A DNA stretch of 64,000 nucleotides from Streptosporangium amethystogenes. GTDB taxonomy: Bacteria > Actinomycetota > Actinomycetes > Streptosporangiales > Streptosporangiaceae. Of the stretch, positions 44,253 to 53,090 are shown in pieces. How positions within the stretch are numbered: position 1 is the stretch's first letter; each line of letters begins with the position of its first letter. A program made the translations under genes and the position numbers. Location of the stretch: positions 108,857-172,856 of the forward strand of contig NZ_JOEQ01000023.1 in NCBI RefSeq assembly GCF_000721075.1, given 5' to 3'. The notes below the pieces were generated by a model. It did no database searches. It was given only the letters and a program-made list of their open reading frames with translations, and had not been told where the DNA came from.

Positions 44253-45434
44253 TCAGCATGACTGTTTCGACCCTCGATCCAGCAGTTCGGCGAATAGTTT
44301 CTCCCAGAGCGGCATGACCGTTTCGGGGGTGTATTCGTGCGCGGCGACGGCCGCGGCCGCTCCCATCCGCCGCCGTAGCTCCCGGTCCTCGATGAGCCGG
44401 ACCATCGCCGCCGCCAGCGCGTCGACGTCGCAGGGAGGGACGAGCAGCCCGTCGACCTCGGGGGTGAGCACGTCGGCCGGGCCGGTCGGGCAGTCGAAGG
44501 CCACGACGGGCAGCCCGTGGGTCATCGCCTCGATCATCACCATCGGCAACCCCTCGAACCGCGAGCTGAGGACGTAGAAGGATGCCCTGGCCAGCTCCTC
44601 GTCAAGCCGGCCGGTCCGTCCCATCAGGGTGACGTTGTCCCCCAGCCCGTGCTCCTTCAGGAGCTCGCACAGCTGCCCCTTCTTCTTGCCGGTGCCGTAG
44701 ATGCGCAGCCGCCAGTCCGGATGACGGTCCACAACCCGCCGGAACGCGGGGATCAGCAGGTCGAAGCCTTTCTGCCCGACCAGCCGCCCGGCCGCGACCA
44801 CGAGCCTGTCGTCCTTTCGGGAGGGTGTCCGGCGCACGGAGCAGACCGCGTTGGGGACACGCTCGACACGCGTGCCGGGCAGGAGCTCCTGGTACTCCCT
44901 CCTGTCGGTCTCGGTGAGCACGACCACCGCGTCCAGCTTGCCGTAATGGCGGCCGATCTCCGAGCGGACCGCCTCGGGGTGGGTGGCCAGGTTCATGTGC
45001 TCCTGCCCGACCTTGACGATGCCGGCGGGAGCACGACGGGCCGAGATGAGGTTCAGGGCCGGGCGGGTGGTCACCAGGACGCCGCCGGTGAGCGCGGAGA
45101 CGTAGTCGATGACGGCCCGCTCCACGCGTTCGGTGAAGTAGGAGGCCGCGAACTCGCCGGCGGGCACGATCCTGCCTCGGATCCACCGCCACACCCGCCG
45201 CCCCGTGGAGTCGACGGGCCTGCCCTCACGCTGGTCCGACAGCGTCAGGAGACGGATGCGCGGGTCGATCTCGAACTGGGGTCTCTCCCTCCGCCGTACC
45301 ACGCTGACGATCTCGACCTCGTGGCCGGCCGCGGCCATCGCGTTCGCCTGGTTGATCACCGTGCGGATCGTCCCGCCCATGCCGTACGCGTGCAGCAGCA
45401 GGTAGCGGATCCTCGTGGTCTCCGGCGCCGTCAT
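44253..45434 (-). CDS. Family 4 glycosyltransferase
   Basis: A 393-residue GT-B glycosyltransferase. It has an N-terminal acceptor domain (YGMGGTIRTVINQANAMAAAGHEVEIVSV) and a C-terminal donor domain with VVAAGRLVGQKGFDLLIPAF, YGTGKKKGQL, SSRFEGLPMVMIEAMTHGLPVVAFDCPTGP (E-x7-E nucleotide-sugar motif) and EVDGLLVPP. The ATG overlaps the sulfotransferase stop by four bases (ATGA). Coupling to a sulfotransferase suggests a sulfated glycan or glycolipid of the envelope. Similar proteins act in teichoic-acid-like or capsular polymer synthesis. Donor and acceptor are unknown. Confidence 0.9.
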   Translation of the reverse strand: MTAPETTRIRYLLLHAYGMGGTIRTVINQANAMAAAGHEVEIVSVVRRRERPQFEIDPRIRLLTLSDQREGRPVDSTGRRVWRWIRGRIVPAGEFAASYFTERVERAVIDYVSALTGGVLVTTRPALNLISARRAPAGIVKVGQEHMNLATHPEAVRSEIGRHYGKLDAVVVLTETDRREYQELLPGTRVERVPNAVCSVRRTPSRKDDRLVVAAGRLVGQKGFDLLIPAFRRVVDRHPDWRLRIYGTGKKKGQLCELLKEHGLGDNVTLMGRTGRLDEELARASFYVLSSRFEGLPMVMIEAMTHGLPVVAFDCPTGPADVLTPEVDGLLVPPCDVDALAAAMVRLIEDRELRRRMGAAAAVAAHEYTPETVMPLWEKLFAELLDRGSKQSC

Positions 45435-46312
45435 GTGGGCTCCGTGACAGCAGGCAGATATCCCCAGCTCTCGCACATCGACCGGAGCGAGTCGGGTATC
45501 TCCTCCGGCCCCGGCAGGTCGCGCCCTGGCTGCACACGCCCCGACCGGATCTTGTCCTTCCAGTCGCCGAGCCCCTTCTCCAGCACGGCCTGCTCGCCGT
45601 AGGCCAGCATCTCCGACTCCCAGGGAACGTCCAGGAAGTCGCAGACGCGGCGCGCCTCGGCCTCGGGGGCGGCGGTCAGGTCCTCGTAACGCACGGTGCA
45701 CCCGCTGAGTGCCCCCCGGGCCCGCTGCACCGCCTTCATGTAACGCAGGGCGTCGAGTGCCGCCTCCTCCGGCGTCCGCCTGCCCGCCCCCGCCTCGTAC
45801 CACGACCTGGCGATGGACGCCGGGTGGCGCAGCAGGAAGACGAATCTGGCGTCCGGCCAGCACGCGGCGACGCGCTGGTAGGCGAAGGCGTTGGCCGGTG
45901 TCTTGTCCACGAAGAACGTCTTGCCGCTCCTGACCAGCTCGCGGTGGAGCACTCGATCCCACAGCAGGTGTTCCAGGTCGGCCCGGTTGTGGCCGAGTGC
46001 CCTCATCGCCCGCTCCGCCAGCGAGGTGCCGAACTCCACCCTCAGCCGCCGCACGTGCGGCTCGTGCGGGGCGTGCAGCATGGAGTGGGCGTTGAGCATC
46101 GCCCTCAGGAGCGTGGAGCCGGACCTCACCGGCGAGAGGACGAAGATCGGCGCCACCAGCAGCCGGTCGACTTTCGGGTCGGCGGGCGGGCCGAACGGCT
46201 CCTCCACGGCCGGGACCCCCGCATCCGCCGACGAACCGGTTTTCCCTACCCGGTTAAGTTGGAATCCGGTGAGCCCGACAAGGGCGTCATTGGCCTTACG
46301 CTGCCACTTCAT
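45431..46312 (-). CDS. PAPS-dependent sulfotransferase family protein
   Basis: A 293-residue sulfotransferase-fold protein. The 5'-phosphosulfate-binding loop is FVLSPVRSGSTLLRAML (about 53-69), the 3'-phosphate-binding segment is FVFLLRHPASIARSWY, and TFFVDKTPANAFAYQRV lies between. The C-terminal part has YEDLTAAPEAEARRVCDFLDVPW. The ATG at 46312 (MKWQRK) is the most plausible start; longer frames upstream are not conserved in character. It is the first gene of a coupled pair with the glycosyltransferase. It would sulfate a sugar or lipid; substrate unknown. Confidence 0.87.
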   Translation of the reverse strand: MKWQRKANDALVGLTGFQLNRVGKTGSSADAGVPAVEEPFGPPADPKVDRLLVAPIFVLSPVRSGSTLLRAMLNAHSMLHAPHEPHVRRLRVEFGTSLAERAMRALGHNRADLEHLLWDRVLHRELVRSGKTFFVDKTPANAFAYQRVAACWPDARFVFLLRHPASIARSWYEAGAGRRTPEEAALDALRYMKAVQRARGALSGCTVRYEDLTAAPEAEARRVCDFLDVPWESEMLAYGEQAVLEKGLGDWKDKIRSGRVQPGRDLPGPEEIPDSLRSMCESWGYLPAVTEPT

Positions 46313-46475
46313 GCCCAGGCAGGCTACCCATCTTTCCTGGCATTTCACTGTGTGTTCAGTTTGGATCACCATCCGTTCCCACCGGGCCCCGGTGGGCACC
46401 GGCCCACGGCCGGATGGCAGCGCGCCAGGGTTCCGCCGCGCGGACCCGACGGCGAATCGCCGTACAGTGTGAGCC

Positions 46476-47339
46476 ATGGGGATGGTCAAGACCGTGGGAC
46501 TGGTGCTGCATCCGCAGCGCGATTCGAAGGTGGCCATCGACACGATCGTGGAGTGGGCCCGCGCCCGCAGCGTCACGGTGCTCGGGCTGCCCGACGAGGT
46601 CGGGCGCATCGACTGCAGCGCGGTGTCCGTCGACGGCGCCACCCTGGTCGACCGCGCCGACCTGCTCGTCAGCCTCGGTGGCGACGGCACGATGCTGCGC
46701 ACCATGCGGCTCATCTCGGGGCGGCGGACTCCGATCCTCGGCGTCAACCTCGGCAGGCTGGGGTTCCTCGCCGAGATCGACGTCGACGAGCTGCCCTTCG
46801 CGCTGTCGGCCATCGACGACCACGCCTACACGATCGAACCCCGGATGGCGGTGCGGGCCACCCTGCCCGACGGCACCTCGGTGACCGCGTTCAACGACAT
46901 CGCCCTGGTGCGGATACCGGGCCACGGGCTGTCCGCGATGTCGATCGCCGTGGAGGGGCACCCCTTCGTGCGTTACGCGGCCGACGCGGTGATCGTCGCG
47001 ACCCCCACCGGGTCGACCGCCTACAGCTTCTCCGCGGGTGGCCCCATCGTGTCGCCGACGGTCGAGGGCTTCCTCGTGGTCCCGGCCGCGGCGCACTCGT
47101 CGTTCAACCGGGCCCTCGTGCTGTCGGCGGACGAGCAGGTCGTGCTCGGCCTGCTGCCGACGAGCGGCCGGCTGGCACTGGAGGTGGACGGCGCGGTGGG
47201 CGCGCACCTGTCGCCGGGGGACGAGCTCACCGTCACCGCGATGCGCGCCGCCGCGTGGGTGGTCCGGCTCGGCGCCACGAGCTTCTACGAGCGTGCCCGC
47301 CGCAAGCTCCGCGTCAACGGCAGCGCCGAGGTCGACTAG
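46476..47339 (+). CDS. nadK: NAD kinase
   Basis: A 287-residue ATP-NAD kinase, which makes NADP from NAD using ATP or polyphosphate. It shows SLGGDGTMLRTMRL (GGDG motif), LGVNLGRLGFLAEI, FNDIALVR and ATPTGSTAYSFSAGGPIVSP, all conserved family motifs. The ATG at 46476 gives the standard N-terminus VGLVLHPQR. It is transcribed away from the sulfotransferase pair. In many actinobacteria the gene lies beside recN and a hemolysin-like gene; here that context is absent, so this may be a second copy. Confidence 0.93.
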   Translation: MGMVKTVGLVLHPQRDSKVAIDTIVEWARARSVTVLGLPDEVGRIDCSAVSVDGATLVDRADLLVSLGGDGTMLRTMRLISGRRTPILGVNLGRLGFLAEIDVDELPFALSAIDDHAYTIEPRMAVRATLPDGTSVTAFNDIALVRIPGHGLSAMSIAVEGHPFVRYAADAVIVATPTGSTAYSFSAGGPIVSPTVEGFLVVPAAAHSSFNRALVLSADEQVVLGLLPTSGRLALEVDGAVGAHLSPGDELTVTAMRAAAWVVRLGATSFYERARRKLRVNGSAEVD

Positions 47340-47507
47340 GCCCCGCCCCCGCGGTGACCGGTGACGCCCCCGAGGCGCGGTCCGGCCGGCCGCGGTAGGC
47401 GGAGGGCGCGAGGAACATCCGGGCGCCGCCACCTCCTCCGCCGGTCACGGAACGTGACGGCGAACGATGCGGCAACAGCATCCGTCATGAAAGTTCCACC
47501 GGCGGGT

Positions 47508-47535
47508 TGACAGCGGGAAAGCGCTTACCTAGCTT
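47508..47535 (+). promoter_or_regulatory. Pectate lyase promoter with internal AAGCGCTT operator
   Basis: TTGACA (47508-47513) and TAGCTT (47530-47535) are 16 bases apart. Between them lies GGAAAGCGCTTACC with the palindrome AAGCGCTT (47519-47526). A LacI-type repressor bound there would block polymerase. Confidence 0.5.
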
Positions 47536-47648
47536 GTGGATTGTTCGCTCACATGTCTGCGGATCGCATGTGTGAACGGCGAGTGCTCGCTGGGGGGATT
47601 CCGAAACGCAGGCCGCACCGGCCTGCCGGACCAGCAAGGAGCTCAACT

Positions 47649-49094
47649 GTGCGGTACAGACTGACCAGAAAAACGGCCGGCGCGGTCATCGCCGCCGCGG
47701 CCCTCGCCCTGTCCGGAACGGTGGCGGGCGTCTCCGCCGCCGCGGCCGCCGTTCCCGCCGCGGGAAACTACACTCTGGTGAACGACGGCAGTGGCCTCTG
47801 CCTGACCGTTCCAGGGGGCAGCTCGTCCGACGGCGTCCAGCTCACCCAGAGCGGCTGCGGCGGCGCCGGGCAGACCTGGGCCGTGTCCGGGGGCAGCACC
47901 CAGCTCAAGGCCACGCACAGCGGCAAGTGCGCGGGCGTCAAGGACGCCGACACCTCCGCGGGCAAGGCCGTCCAGCAGGAGAGCTGCTCGGGCGCGTCCT
48001 CCCAGACCTGGAACCTGACCGAGTCGGGGTCGAACTACCGGGTGGTCAACGCAGGCAGCGGCAAGTGTCTCAACACCGCCGACAACTCCACCTCCTCCGG
48101 CGCCCTCGTACAGCAGAACTCCTGCGACTCGGTGGCGACCAAGCAGTGGCGGCTCGTCCCCGCGGGCGGCTCGAACCCGACGCCGACCGTCACCCCCACC
48201 TCCACTCCCACGACGCCTCCGCCGAGCAGCCAGACCGGTCTGGTCGGCTGGGCGACCCAGGGCGGCGGCACCACCGGCGGCGGCAACACCCCGGCGACCA
48301 CGGTCAGCAGCGCCTCCGCGCTGACCAGCGCGCTCTCGGCGAGCGGCGCGGCGGTCATCCGGGTGTCGGGCACGATCTCCTGCTCCGGGATGCTCAAGGT
48401 CGCCTCCAACAAGACGATCCTCGGCAACTCCGGCGCCACCATCGCGGGTTGCGGGTTCAACATCTCCGAGGCGTCCAACGTCATCGTCCGCAACCTGACC
48501 TTCCGTGACTGGAACGACGACGGCATCCAGGTCCAGTACTCCACCCGGGTCTGGATCGACCACAACTCCTTCAGCAACGGCTACGACGGAGCCGTGGACG
48601 TCAAGCGCGGCAGCGACTACGTGACCGTCTCCTGGAACAAGTTCTCCAGCCACGACAAGACCATGCTGCTCGGCCACGACGACGGCAACGCCGGCGAGGA
48701 CACCGGGCACCTGCGGGTGACCTACCACCACAACTGGTTCAACGGCACCAACCAGCGCCATCCGCGGGTCCGCTTCGGCAACCCGGTGCACGTCTACAAC
48801 AACTACTACGGCAACGTCGGCAGCGGCGGCGGGTACGGCGTGGCGTCCACGAAGAACGCCGGCGTCCTGGTCGAGGGCAACTACTTCGAGAACACCCCCG
48901 ACCCCTACCACCGCGGGGAGGGCTCGTCCCCGGCCGGCAACCTGGTCGCCCGCAACAACCACTTCGTCAACTCCGGTGCCGGGGACGCGGGCGGCAGCGT
49001 CGCCTCCATCCCCTACTCCTACTCGCTCGACACCGCCTCAGGCGTCAAGTCGATCGTGACCGGCGGCGCCGGCGCCGGCCGGATCGCGGTCTGA
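47649..49094 (+). CDS. Secreted pectate lyase (PL1) with ricin-type carbohydrate-binding domain
   Basis: A 481-residue exported enzyme. It has a signal peptide (1-35), a beta-trefoil CBM13/ricin domain with three Q-x-W repeats (GQTWAV, SQTWNL, TKQWRL; about 38-165), a Pro/Thr linker (PTPTVTPTSTPTTPPPSS) and a PL1 beta-helix (about 195-481). The helix contains VWIDHNSF, DGAVDVKRGSDYVTVSWNKF and RHPRVRFGNPVHVYNNYY, the calcium and catalytic-arginine segments. It cleaves polygalacturonan by beta-elimination. The GTG at 47649 follows AAGGAG. It opens a pectin-related locus with GH53 and GH42 genes. Confidence 0.93.
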   Translation: MRYRLTRKTAGAVIAAAALALSGTVAGVSAAAAAVPAAGNYTLVNDGSGLCLTVPGGSSSDGVQLTQSGCGGAGQTWAVSGGSTQLKATHSGKCAGVKDADTSAGKAVQQESCSGASSQTWNLTESGSNYRVVNAGSGKCLNTADNSTSSGALVQQNSCDSVATKQWRLVPAGGSNPTPTVTPTSTPTTPPPSSQTGLVGWATQGGGTTGGGNTPATTVSSASALTSALSASGAAVIRVSGTISCSGMLKVASNKTILGNSGATIAGCGFNISEASNVIVRNLTFRDWNDDGIQVQYSTRVWIDHNSFSNGYDGAVDVKRGSDYVTVSWNKFSSHDKTMLLGHDDGNAGEDTGHLRVTYHHNWFNGTNQRHPRVRFGNPVHVYNNYYGNVGSGGGYGVASTKNAGVLVEGNYFENTPDPYHRGEGSSPAGNLVARNNHFVNSGAGDAGGSVASIPYSYSLDTASGVKSIVTGGAGAGRIAV

Positions 49095-49100
49095 TCCGTC

Positions 49101-49134
49101 CGCCCCAGGTCCGTCCTGACCCGGACCTGGGGCG
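49101..49134 (+). terminator. Pectate lyase terminator
   Basis: Thirteen perfect base pairs (49101-49113 with 49122-49134) with an 8-base loop, seven bases past the stop codon. Confidence 0.65.
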
Positions 49135-49147
49135 GAGCAGCACATGC

Positions 49148-49176
49148 GGCTCCCGCGGGCGATGCCCGCGGGAGCC
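49148..49176. terminator. Second hairpin between convergent genes
   Basis: Thirteen perfect base pairs (49148-49160 with 49164-49176) around a 3-base loop, placed just after the GH53 stop. It should serve the leftward transcript. Confidence 0.65.
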
Positions 49177-49183
49177 TTACGCG

Positions 49184-50722
49184 TTACTGGTGGGTGAACT
49201 GGGTGAGCGCGGGCAGCGCCCGGTCGGAGAAGTCGAACAGTGCCTGGTTCTCCCAGCCGTTGCCCGAGGACGGATCGGCCGGGTCCCAGCCGTTGCCGGG
49301 CACCGCGGTCCAGGTGGGCTCCCAGTACACGACGCCCAGCCCCCGGCCGTTCGGCACGGCCTGCACCACGCTCATCACGTCGCGCAGCATCGCCGACTGG
49401 CCCGCGGCGGAGGCCGGGTAGCCGGGATACGGCGTCGCCGCGGTGATGATGTTGGTGAGGCCGTCGTCGTTGCCCGTGGTGAAGGGGTAGGCGGTCTCGA
49501 CGACCAGGACCGGCTTGCCGTACCTGGAGGCGATGTCGTTGAGGTTGGTCTGCAGCGCGCCGAGCGTGCCGTGCCAGTAGGAGTAGTAGGAGACGCCGAT
49601 CACGTCGTAGTTCACGCCGTTGGCGGCGGCGCTGTCGAACCACCAGCGAAAGAGTGAGTTGTTGCCGCCCTCGGCCACGTGCAGCACGACCCTGGTCGAG
49701 GCCGAGACCGCCTTGACCGCGCTGTAGCCGGAGTTGAGGAGCTGGGCGAGGTTGCCGAAGGTGGAGCTGCGGCCCTCCTCCCAGAGCATGCCGTCGTTGA
49801 TCTCGTTTCCGACCTGGACCAGGTCGGCGGTCGTGCCCTGCGCCTTCAGCGCGTTCAGCACGTCGTAGGTGTGGTTGTAGACGGCGGTCTTGAGCTGGGC
49901 GAGGCTGTATCCCGCCCACGCGGCGGGCTTGTACTGCTTGCCGGGGTCGGCCCAGGTGTCGGAGTAGTGGAAGTCGATCAGCAGCCCCATGCCCTGGGCC
50001 TTGATCCGCCGTGCCAGGGCCAGCACGTGCGCCTTGTCGTTGTAGCCGTCGGCCGCGTTGACCCAGACCTTCAGCCGGACGTGGTTGAGCCCGGCCGCGC
50101 GCATGATGGCCAGTGCGTCGCCCCGCGTGCCGGTGGCGGTGCGGTACTTTCCGCCGAGGGCCTCGGACTTGGGCAGGCTGGAGGTGTCGGCGCCCCTGAT
50201 CGCCAGCGTCGCCGACCCTGCGGCAAAGGTGACGTCGTCGAAGTTGGCCCAGCCGCCCGCCGCGGCGGCGGAGCCGAGGCTCACCGTGCACTGGCCGCCT
50301 GTCACGGTCTGGGTGACCGCGATCTGGATCCATTCGGACGAGCTGACCGGCAGGTAGGTCCTCTGCTCGGCGGGACCGCAGTTGCGCAGCGCGATCCAGC
50401 TCTGGCTCGCGGCTCCCGACCTGACCCAGGCCCGGAGCGTGTAGGTGCCGGAGGTCAGGCCGGTCAGCGTCTGGTGGGTCTCGACGGTGTAGGCGCCGGT
50501 GGCCCAGTGGGACAGTCGGTAGGAGCCGGTGCGGCCACCGGACTCGGTGAAGTCGGCGGCGGCCGAACCGGTGGTGCTCCAGCCGGTCGGCGCGGCGGTC
50601 GCGCCTCCGGTCTCGAAGCCGCCGTTGGTGACCGTCGAGGCGGCCAGGACGGCGGCCGGGGCCGCCAGGGGTGTGAGCGTCGCGGCGGCGCAGAGCAGCA
50701 GCGCCACCAGGGTCTTCCTCAT
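49184..50722 (-). CDS. Secreted arabinogalactan endo-beta-1,4-galactanase (GH53)
   Basis: A 512-residue exported enzyme. It has a signal peptide (1-28), an N-terminal beta-sandwich binding domain (about 30-170; TNGGFETGG, DFTESGGRTGSYRLSHW, resembling CBM61-type modules) and a GH53 barrel (about 175-512). The barrel shows IRGADTSSLPKSEALGGKY, NHVRLKVWVN, LLIDFHYSDTWADPGKQ, the acid/base in VQVGNEINDGMLW, and the nucleophile in VLVVETAYPF. It cuts beta-1,4-galactan side chains of pectin. The neighbouring GH42 gene is on the same strand upstream, so both may be co-transcribed. Confidence 0.94.
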   Translation of the reverse strand: MRKTLVALLLCAAATLTPLAAPAAVLAASTVTNGGFETGGATAAPTGWSTTGSAAADFTESGGRTGSYRLSHWATGAYTVETHQTLTGLTSGTYTLRAWVRSGAASQSWIALRNCGPAEQRTYLPVSSSEWIQIAVTQTVTGGQCTVSLGSAAAAGGWANFDDVTFAAGSATLAIRGADTSSLPKSEALGGKYRTATGTRGDALAIMRAAGLNHVRLKVWVNAADGYNDKAHVLALARRIKAQGMGLLIDFHYSDTWADPGKQYKPAAWAGYSLAQLKTAVYNHTYDVLNALKAQGTTADLVQVGNEINDGMLWEEGRSSTFGNLAQLLNSGYSAVKAVSASTRVVLHVAEGGNNSLFRWWFDSAAANGVNYDVIGVSYYSYWHGTLGALQTNLNDIASRYGKPVLVVETAYPFTTGNDDGLTNIITAATPYPGYPASAAGQSAMLRDVMSVVQAVPNGRGLGVVYWEPTWTAVPGNGWDPADPSSGNGWENQALFDFSDRALPALTQFTHQ

Positions 50723-50816
50723 GTGTCCTCGCTCTGGGATGGAGTGGTGCGGACAGTTCCCCGAAGACCCCCGGTGACGCGCCGCGGTCAGGTGGCCGGC
50801 GCGGCACCGGGGGAGC

Positions 50817-52829
50817 TCATGCGTCCCCCGCCAGCTCGACGACGGTGACGCCGCCGGCCGCTACCGTCGCCGAACCCGCGTGCTCGGCGCCGTCGAGAAC
50901 TCCGGTCCCGCTCACGCCGGGAACGGTGACCGGCTCGTCGCCGTGGTTGAGAAGGAAGAGGTGGCGGCCCCGCCGCAGGATTTCGAGGGTGTCGGGCAGG
51001 CCGCGCGGGCGGGACACGCCCGCGGCGTCGAGGACCGTGCGCAGGATCGCACGCAGGTCTTTCTCCGTGTCCTGGCCCACGCCGGGGTCGAGGGCCGTGG
51101 CGACGTACCAGGCGGTGCCCGCTCCCAGCTCGTGGCGGGTCACCGCGGGATGGCCCGCGTCCGGTCCGCCGGTGAAGGCGCGCACGGTACGCGCTCCGGC
51201 CAGGCGGACCCGCTCGGACCAGATCCGGCCGGTCAGCCCGTCGTCGCCGACGGCGACCGTGCCGTTCTCCGGCAGCGGGTGGAATTCCTCCACCGACAGG
51301 CCGAGCACGTCGCGCAGCGCGCCGGGGTGGGCACCGGGGTGGATCGTGTCGTTCTCGTCGACGATCCCGGAGAAGCAGGAGACGACCAGGTGGCCGCCGG
51401 CCTCCACGTGGCGGTGCAGGTTCTTGCCCGCGGCCTCGGTGAGCAGGTAGGAGCTCGGCACGACGACCATCCGGTACGCCGAGAGGTCGGCCGCGGGGTG
51501 GACGAAGTCGACGGTGACGTGCTCGCGCCAGAGCGCCTCGTAGTACGCCTCCACCCGCTCGCGGAACCTCAGGTCCACCGAGGGCCGCCACTCCAGTTCG
51601 AGCGCCCAGTACGACTCCCAGTCCCACACCAGCGCGACCTCTGCCTCGATGCGGGAGCCGCGCACCGGCGCCAGCTCGCGCAGCTCGGCGCCGAGGGCGA
51701 CCACCTCGCGCCAGAGCTCGGAGTCGGTCCCGGCGTGCGGCAGCATCGCCGAGTGGAACTTCTCCGCGCCGTAGCGGGAGGCGCGCCACTGGAAGAAGAG
51801 CACCGAGTCCGATCCCCTGGCGACATGGGCGAGACTGTTGCGGCGCATCTCCCCCGGCCGCTTGGCGAGGTTGCGCGGCTGCCAGTTGACCGCGCCGGTG
51901 GAGTGCTCCATGAGCATCCACGGCCGGCCGCCCGCCACCGAGCGGGTGAGGTCCGCCGCCATGGCGAGCTCGATGTGGCCCTCGGCCCGCCCGGCGTCGA
52001 GGTAGTGGTCGTTGGAGACGACGTCCACCTCGCCCGCCCACCGCCAGTAGTCCATCGGCTCACAGTTGGGGATCATGAAGTTGGTGGTGACCGGCAGGTC
52101 GCTGAAGCGGCGGATGGCGTCGCGCTCGCGGCGGAAGTTGGCGATGTGCGCGTCGACGGAGAAGCGCGCGTAGTCGAGCTGCAGGGCCGTCAGCTGGCCG
52201 ACCGGCGCGAGTCTCGGGGGTTCCACCTGGTCGAACGAACCGTAGGTCAGCCCCCAGAACGTGGTCCCCCACGCCGCGTTGAGCGCCGCCACGTCCCCGT
52301 GCCGCTCGCGCAGCCAGTCGCGGAACGCCTCCGCGGAGGTCTCGCAGTAGCAGCGCGCGTTCGCCCAGCCGTACTCGTTGTGGACGTGCCACATGACGAC
52401 CGCCGGGTGCCCGGCGTAGCGGGCGGCGAGCCGGTCGGCGATCCGTTCCGAGGCGGCGGCGTACTCCGGGGAGCTGGGGCAGAAGCTGTGCCGGGAGCCT
52501 CCGGCGATGACATGGCCCGCGCGGTCGACCAGGTGGCTGCCCGGGTGGGCGGTCCGAAACCAGGTGGGCGGGGAGGAGGTCGGTGTCGCGAGGTCGACCC
52601 TGATGCCCGAGGAGCCGAGCAGGTCGATGATCCGATCCAGCCGGCCGAAGTCGTAGACCCCTTCTTCCGGCTCCAGCAGGCTCCAGCCGAAGATGCCGAG
52701 GCTGACCAGGTTCACCCCGGCCTCGCGCATCAACCGGACGTCCTCGTGCCAGACCTCCTCCGGCCACTGCTCGGGGTTGTAGTCCCCTCCGTACGCGATG
52801 CCCTCCGGCAGGACGGGATATCCAGGCAA
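50817..52829 (-). CDS. Beta-galactosidase (GH42)
   Basis: A 670-residue GH42 enzyme of normal length without a signal peptide, so cytoplasmic. It has GIAYGGDYNPEQWPEEVWHEDVRLMREAGVN at the N-terminus, the acid/base in VMWHVHNEYGW, the nucleophile in PWMLMEHSTGAVNWQ, then a trimerisation domain and a small beta domain. It releases galactose from imported galacto-oligosaccharides. The TTG at 52829 follows AGGGGGAG closely. It is divergent from the sugar importer, with two LacI-type palindromes between, which places it in one regulon with the importer and GH53. Confidence 0.94.
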   Translation of the reverse strand: MPGYPVLPEGIAYGGDYNPEQWPEEVWHEDVRLMREAGVNLVSLGIFGWSLLEPEEGVYDFGRLDRIIDLLGSSGIRVDLATPTSSPPTWFRTAHPGSHLVDRAGHVIAGGSRHSFCPSSPEYAAASERIADRLAARYAGHPAVVMWHVHNEYGWANARCYCETSAEAFRDWLRERHGDVAALNAAWGTTFWGLTYGSFDQVEPPRLAPVGQLTALQLDYARFSVDAHIANFRRERDAIRRFSDLPVTTNFMIPNCEPMDYWRWAGEVDVVSNDHYLDAGRAEGHIELAMAADLTRSVAGGRPWMLMEHSTGAVNWQPRNLAKRPGEMRRNSLAHVARGSDSVLFFQWRASRYGAEKFHSAMLPHAGTDSELWREVVALGAELRELAPVRGSRIEAEVALVWDWESYWALELEWRPSVDLRFRERVEAYYEALWREHVTVDFVHPAADLSAYRMVVVPSSYLLTEAAGKNLHRHVEAGGHLVVSCFSGIVDENDTIHPGAHPGALRDVLGLSVEEFHPLPENGTVAVGDDGLTGRIWSERVRLAGARTVRAFTGGPDAGHPAVTRHELGAGTAWYVATALDPGVGQDTEKDLRAILRTVLDAAGVSRPRGLPDTLEILRRGRHLFLLNHGDEPVTVPGVSGTGVLDGAEHAGSATVAAGGVTVVELAGDA

Positions 52830-52851
52830 CTGCTCCCCCTTGGCTCATCTC

Positions 52852-52865
52852 TGTGAACGTGCACA
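52852..52865. promoter_or_regulatory. LacI-type operator upstream of GH42
   Basis: TGTGAACGTGCACA, one base short of perfect symmetry, lies 23 bases before the GH42 start. It matches the core of the palindrome at 52971. Confidence 0.65.
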
Positions 52866-52970
52866 GTAATCGAAACCCGACATCCAGGGAAGAGTCGCCG
52901 CAGGAACACCGAGGCGGTCAGGCGATTAACAAGAGCGTAACGAGCATTGACAGGGCGACATCTCGGATTT

Positions 52971-52990
52971 CAGTCTGTGAACGTTCACAG
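52971..52990. promoter_or_regulatory. Perfect 20-base palindrome, operator for the sugar importer
   Basis: GTCTGTGAACGTTCACAGAC is fully symmetric and lies about 100 bases before the binding-protein gene, downstream of a TTGACA at 52945. It is probably bound by the LacI regulator encoded at 56238. Confidence 0.75.
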
Positions 52991-53090
52991 ACACTTCCGC
53001 ACAGCGGGCCCCACACCCCGACTCGGCACCCCCGATCCAGCACCCCCGATTCAGCACCCCCCGACACGGCATCCCTGACACGGAGGAACC

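Noticed and set aside
50880..52856. 658-codon rightward frame opposite GH42
   Set aside because: Compositional shadow of the GH42 gene, which has catalytic motifs and proper length.
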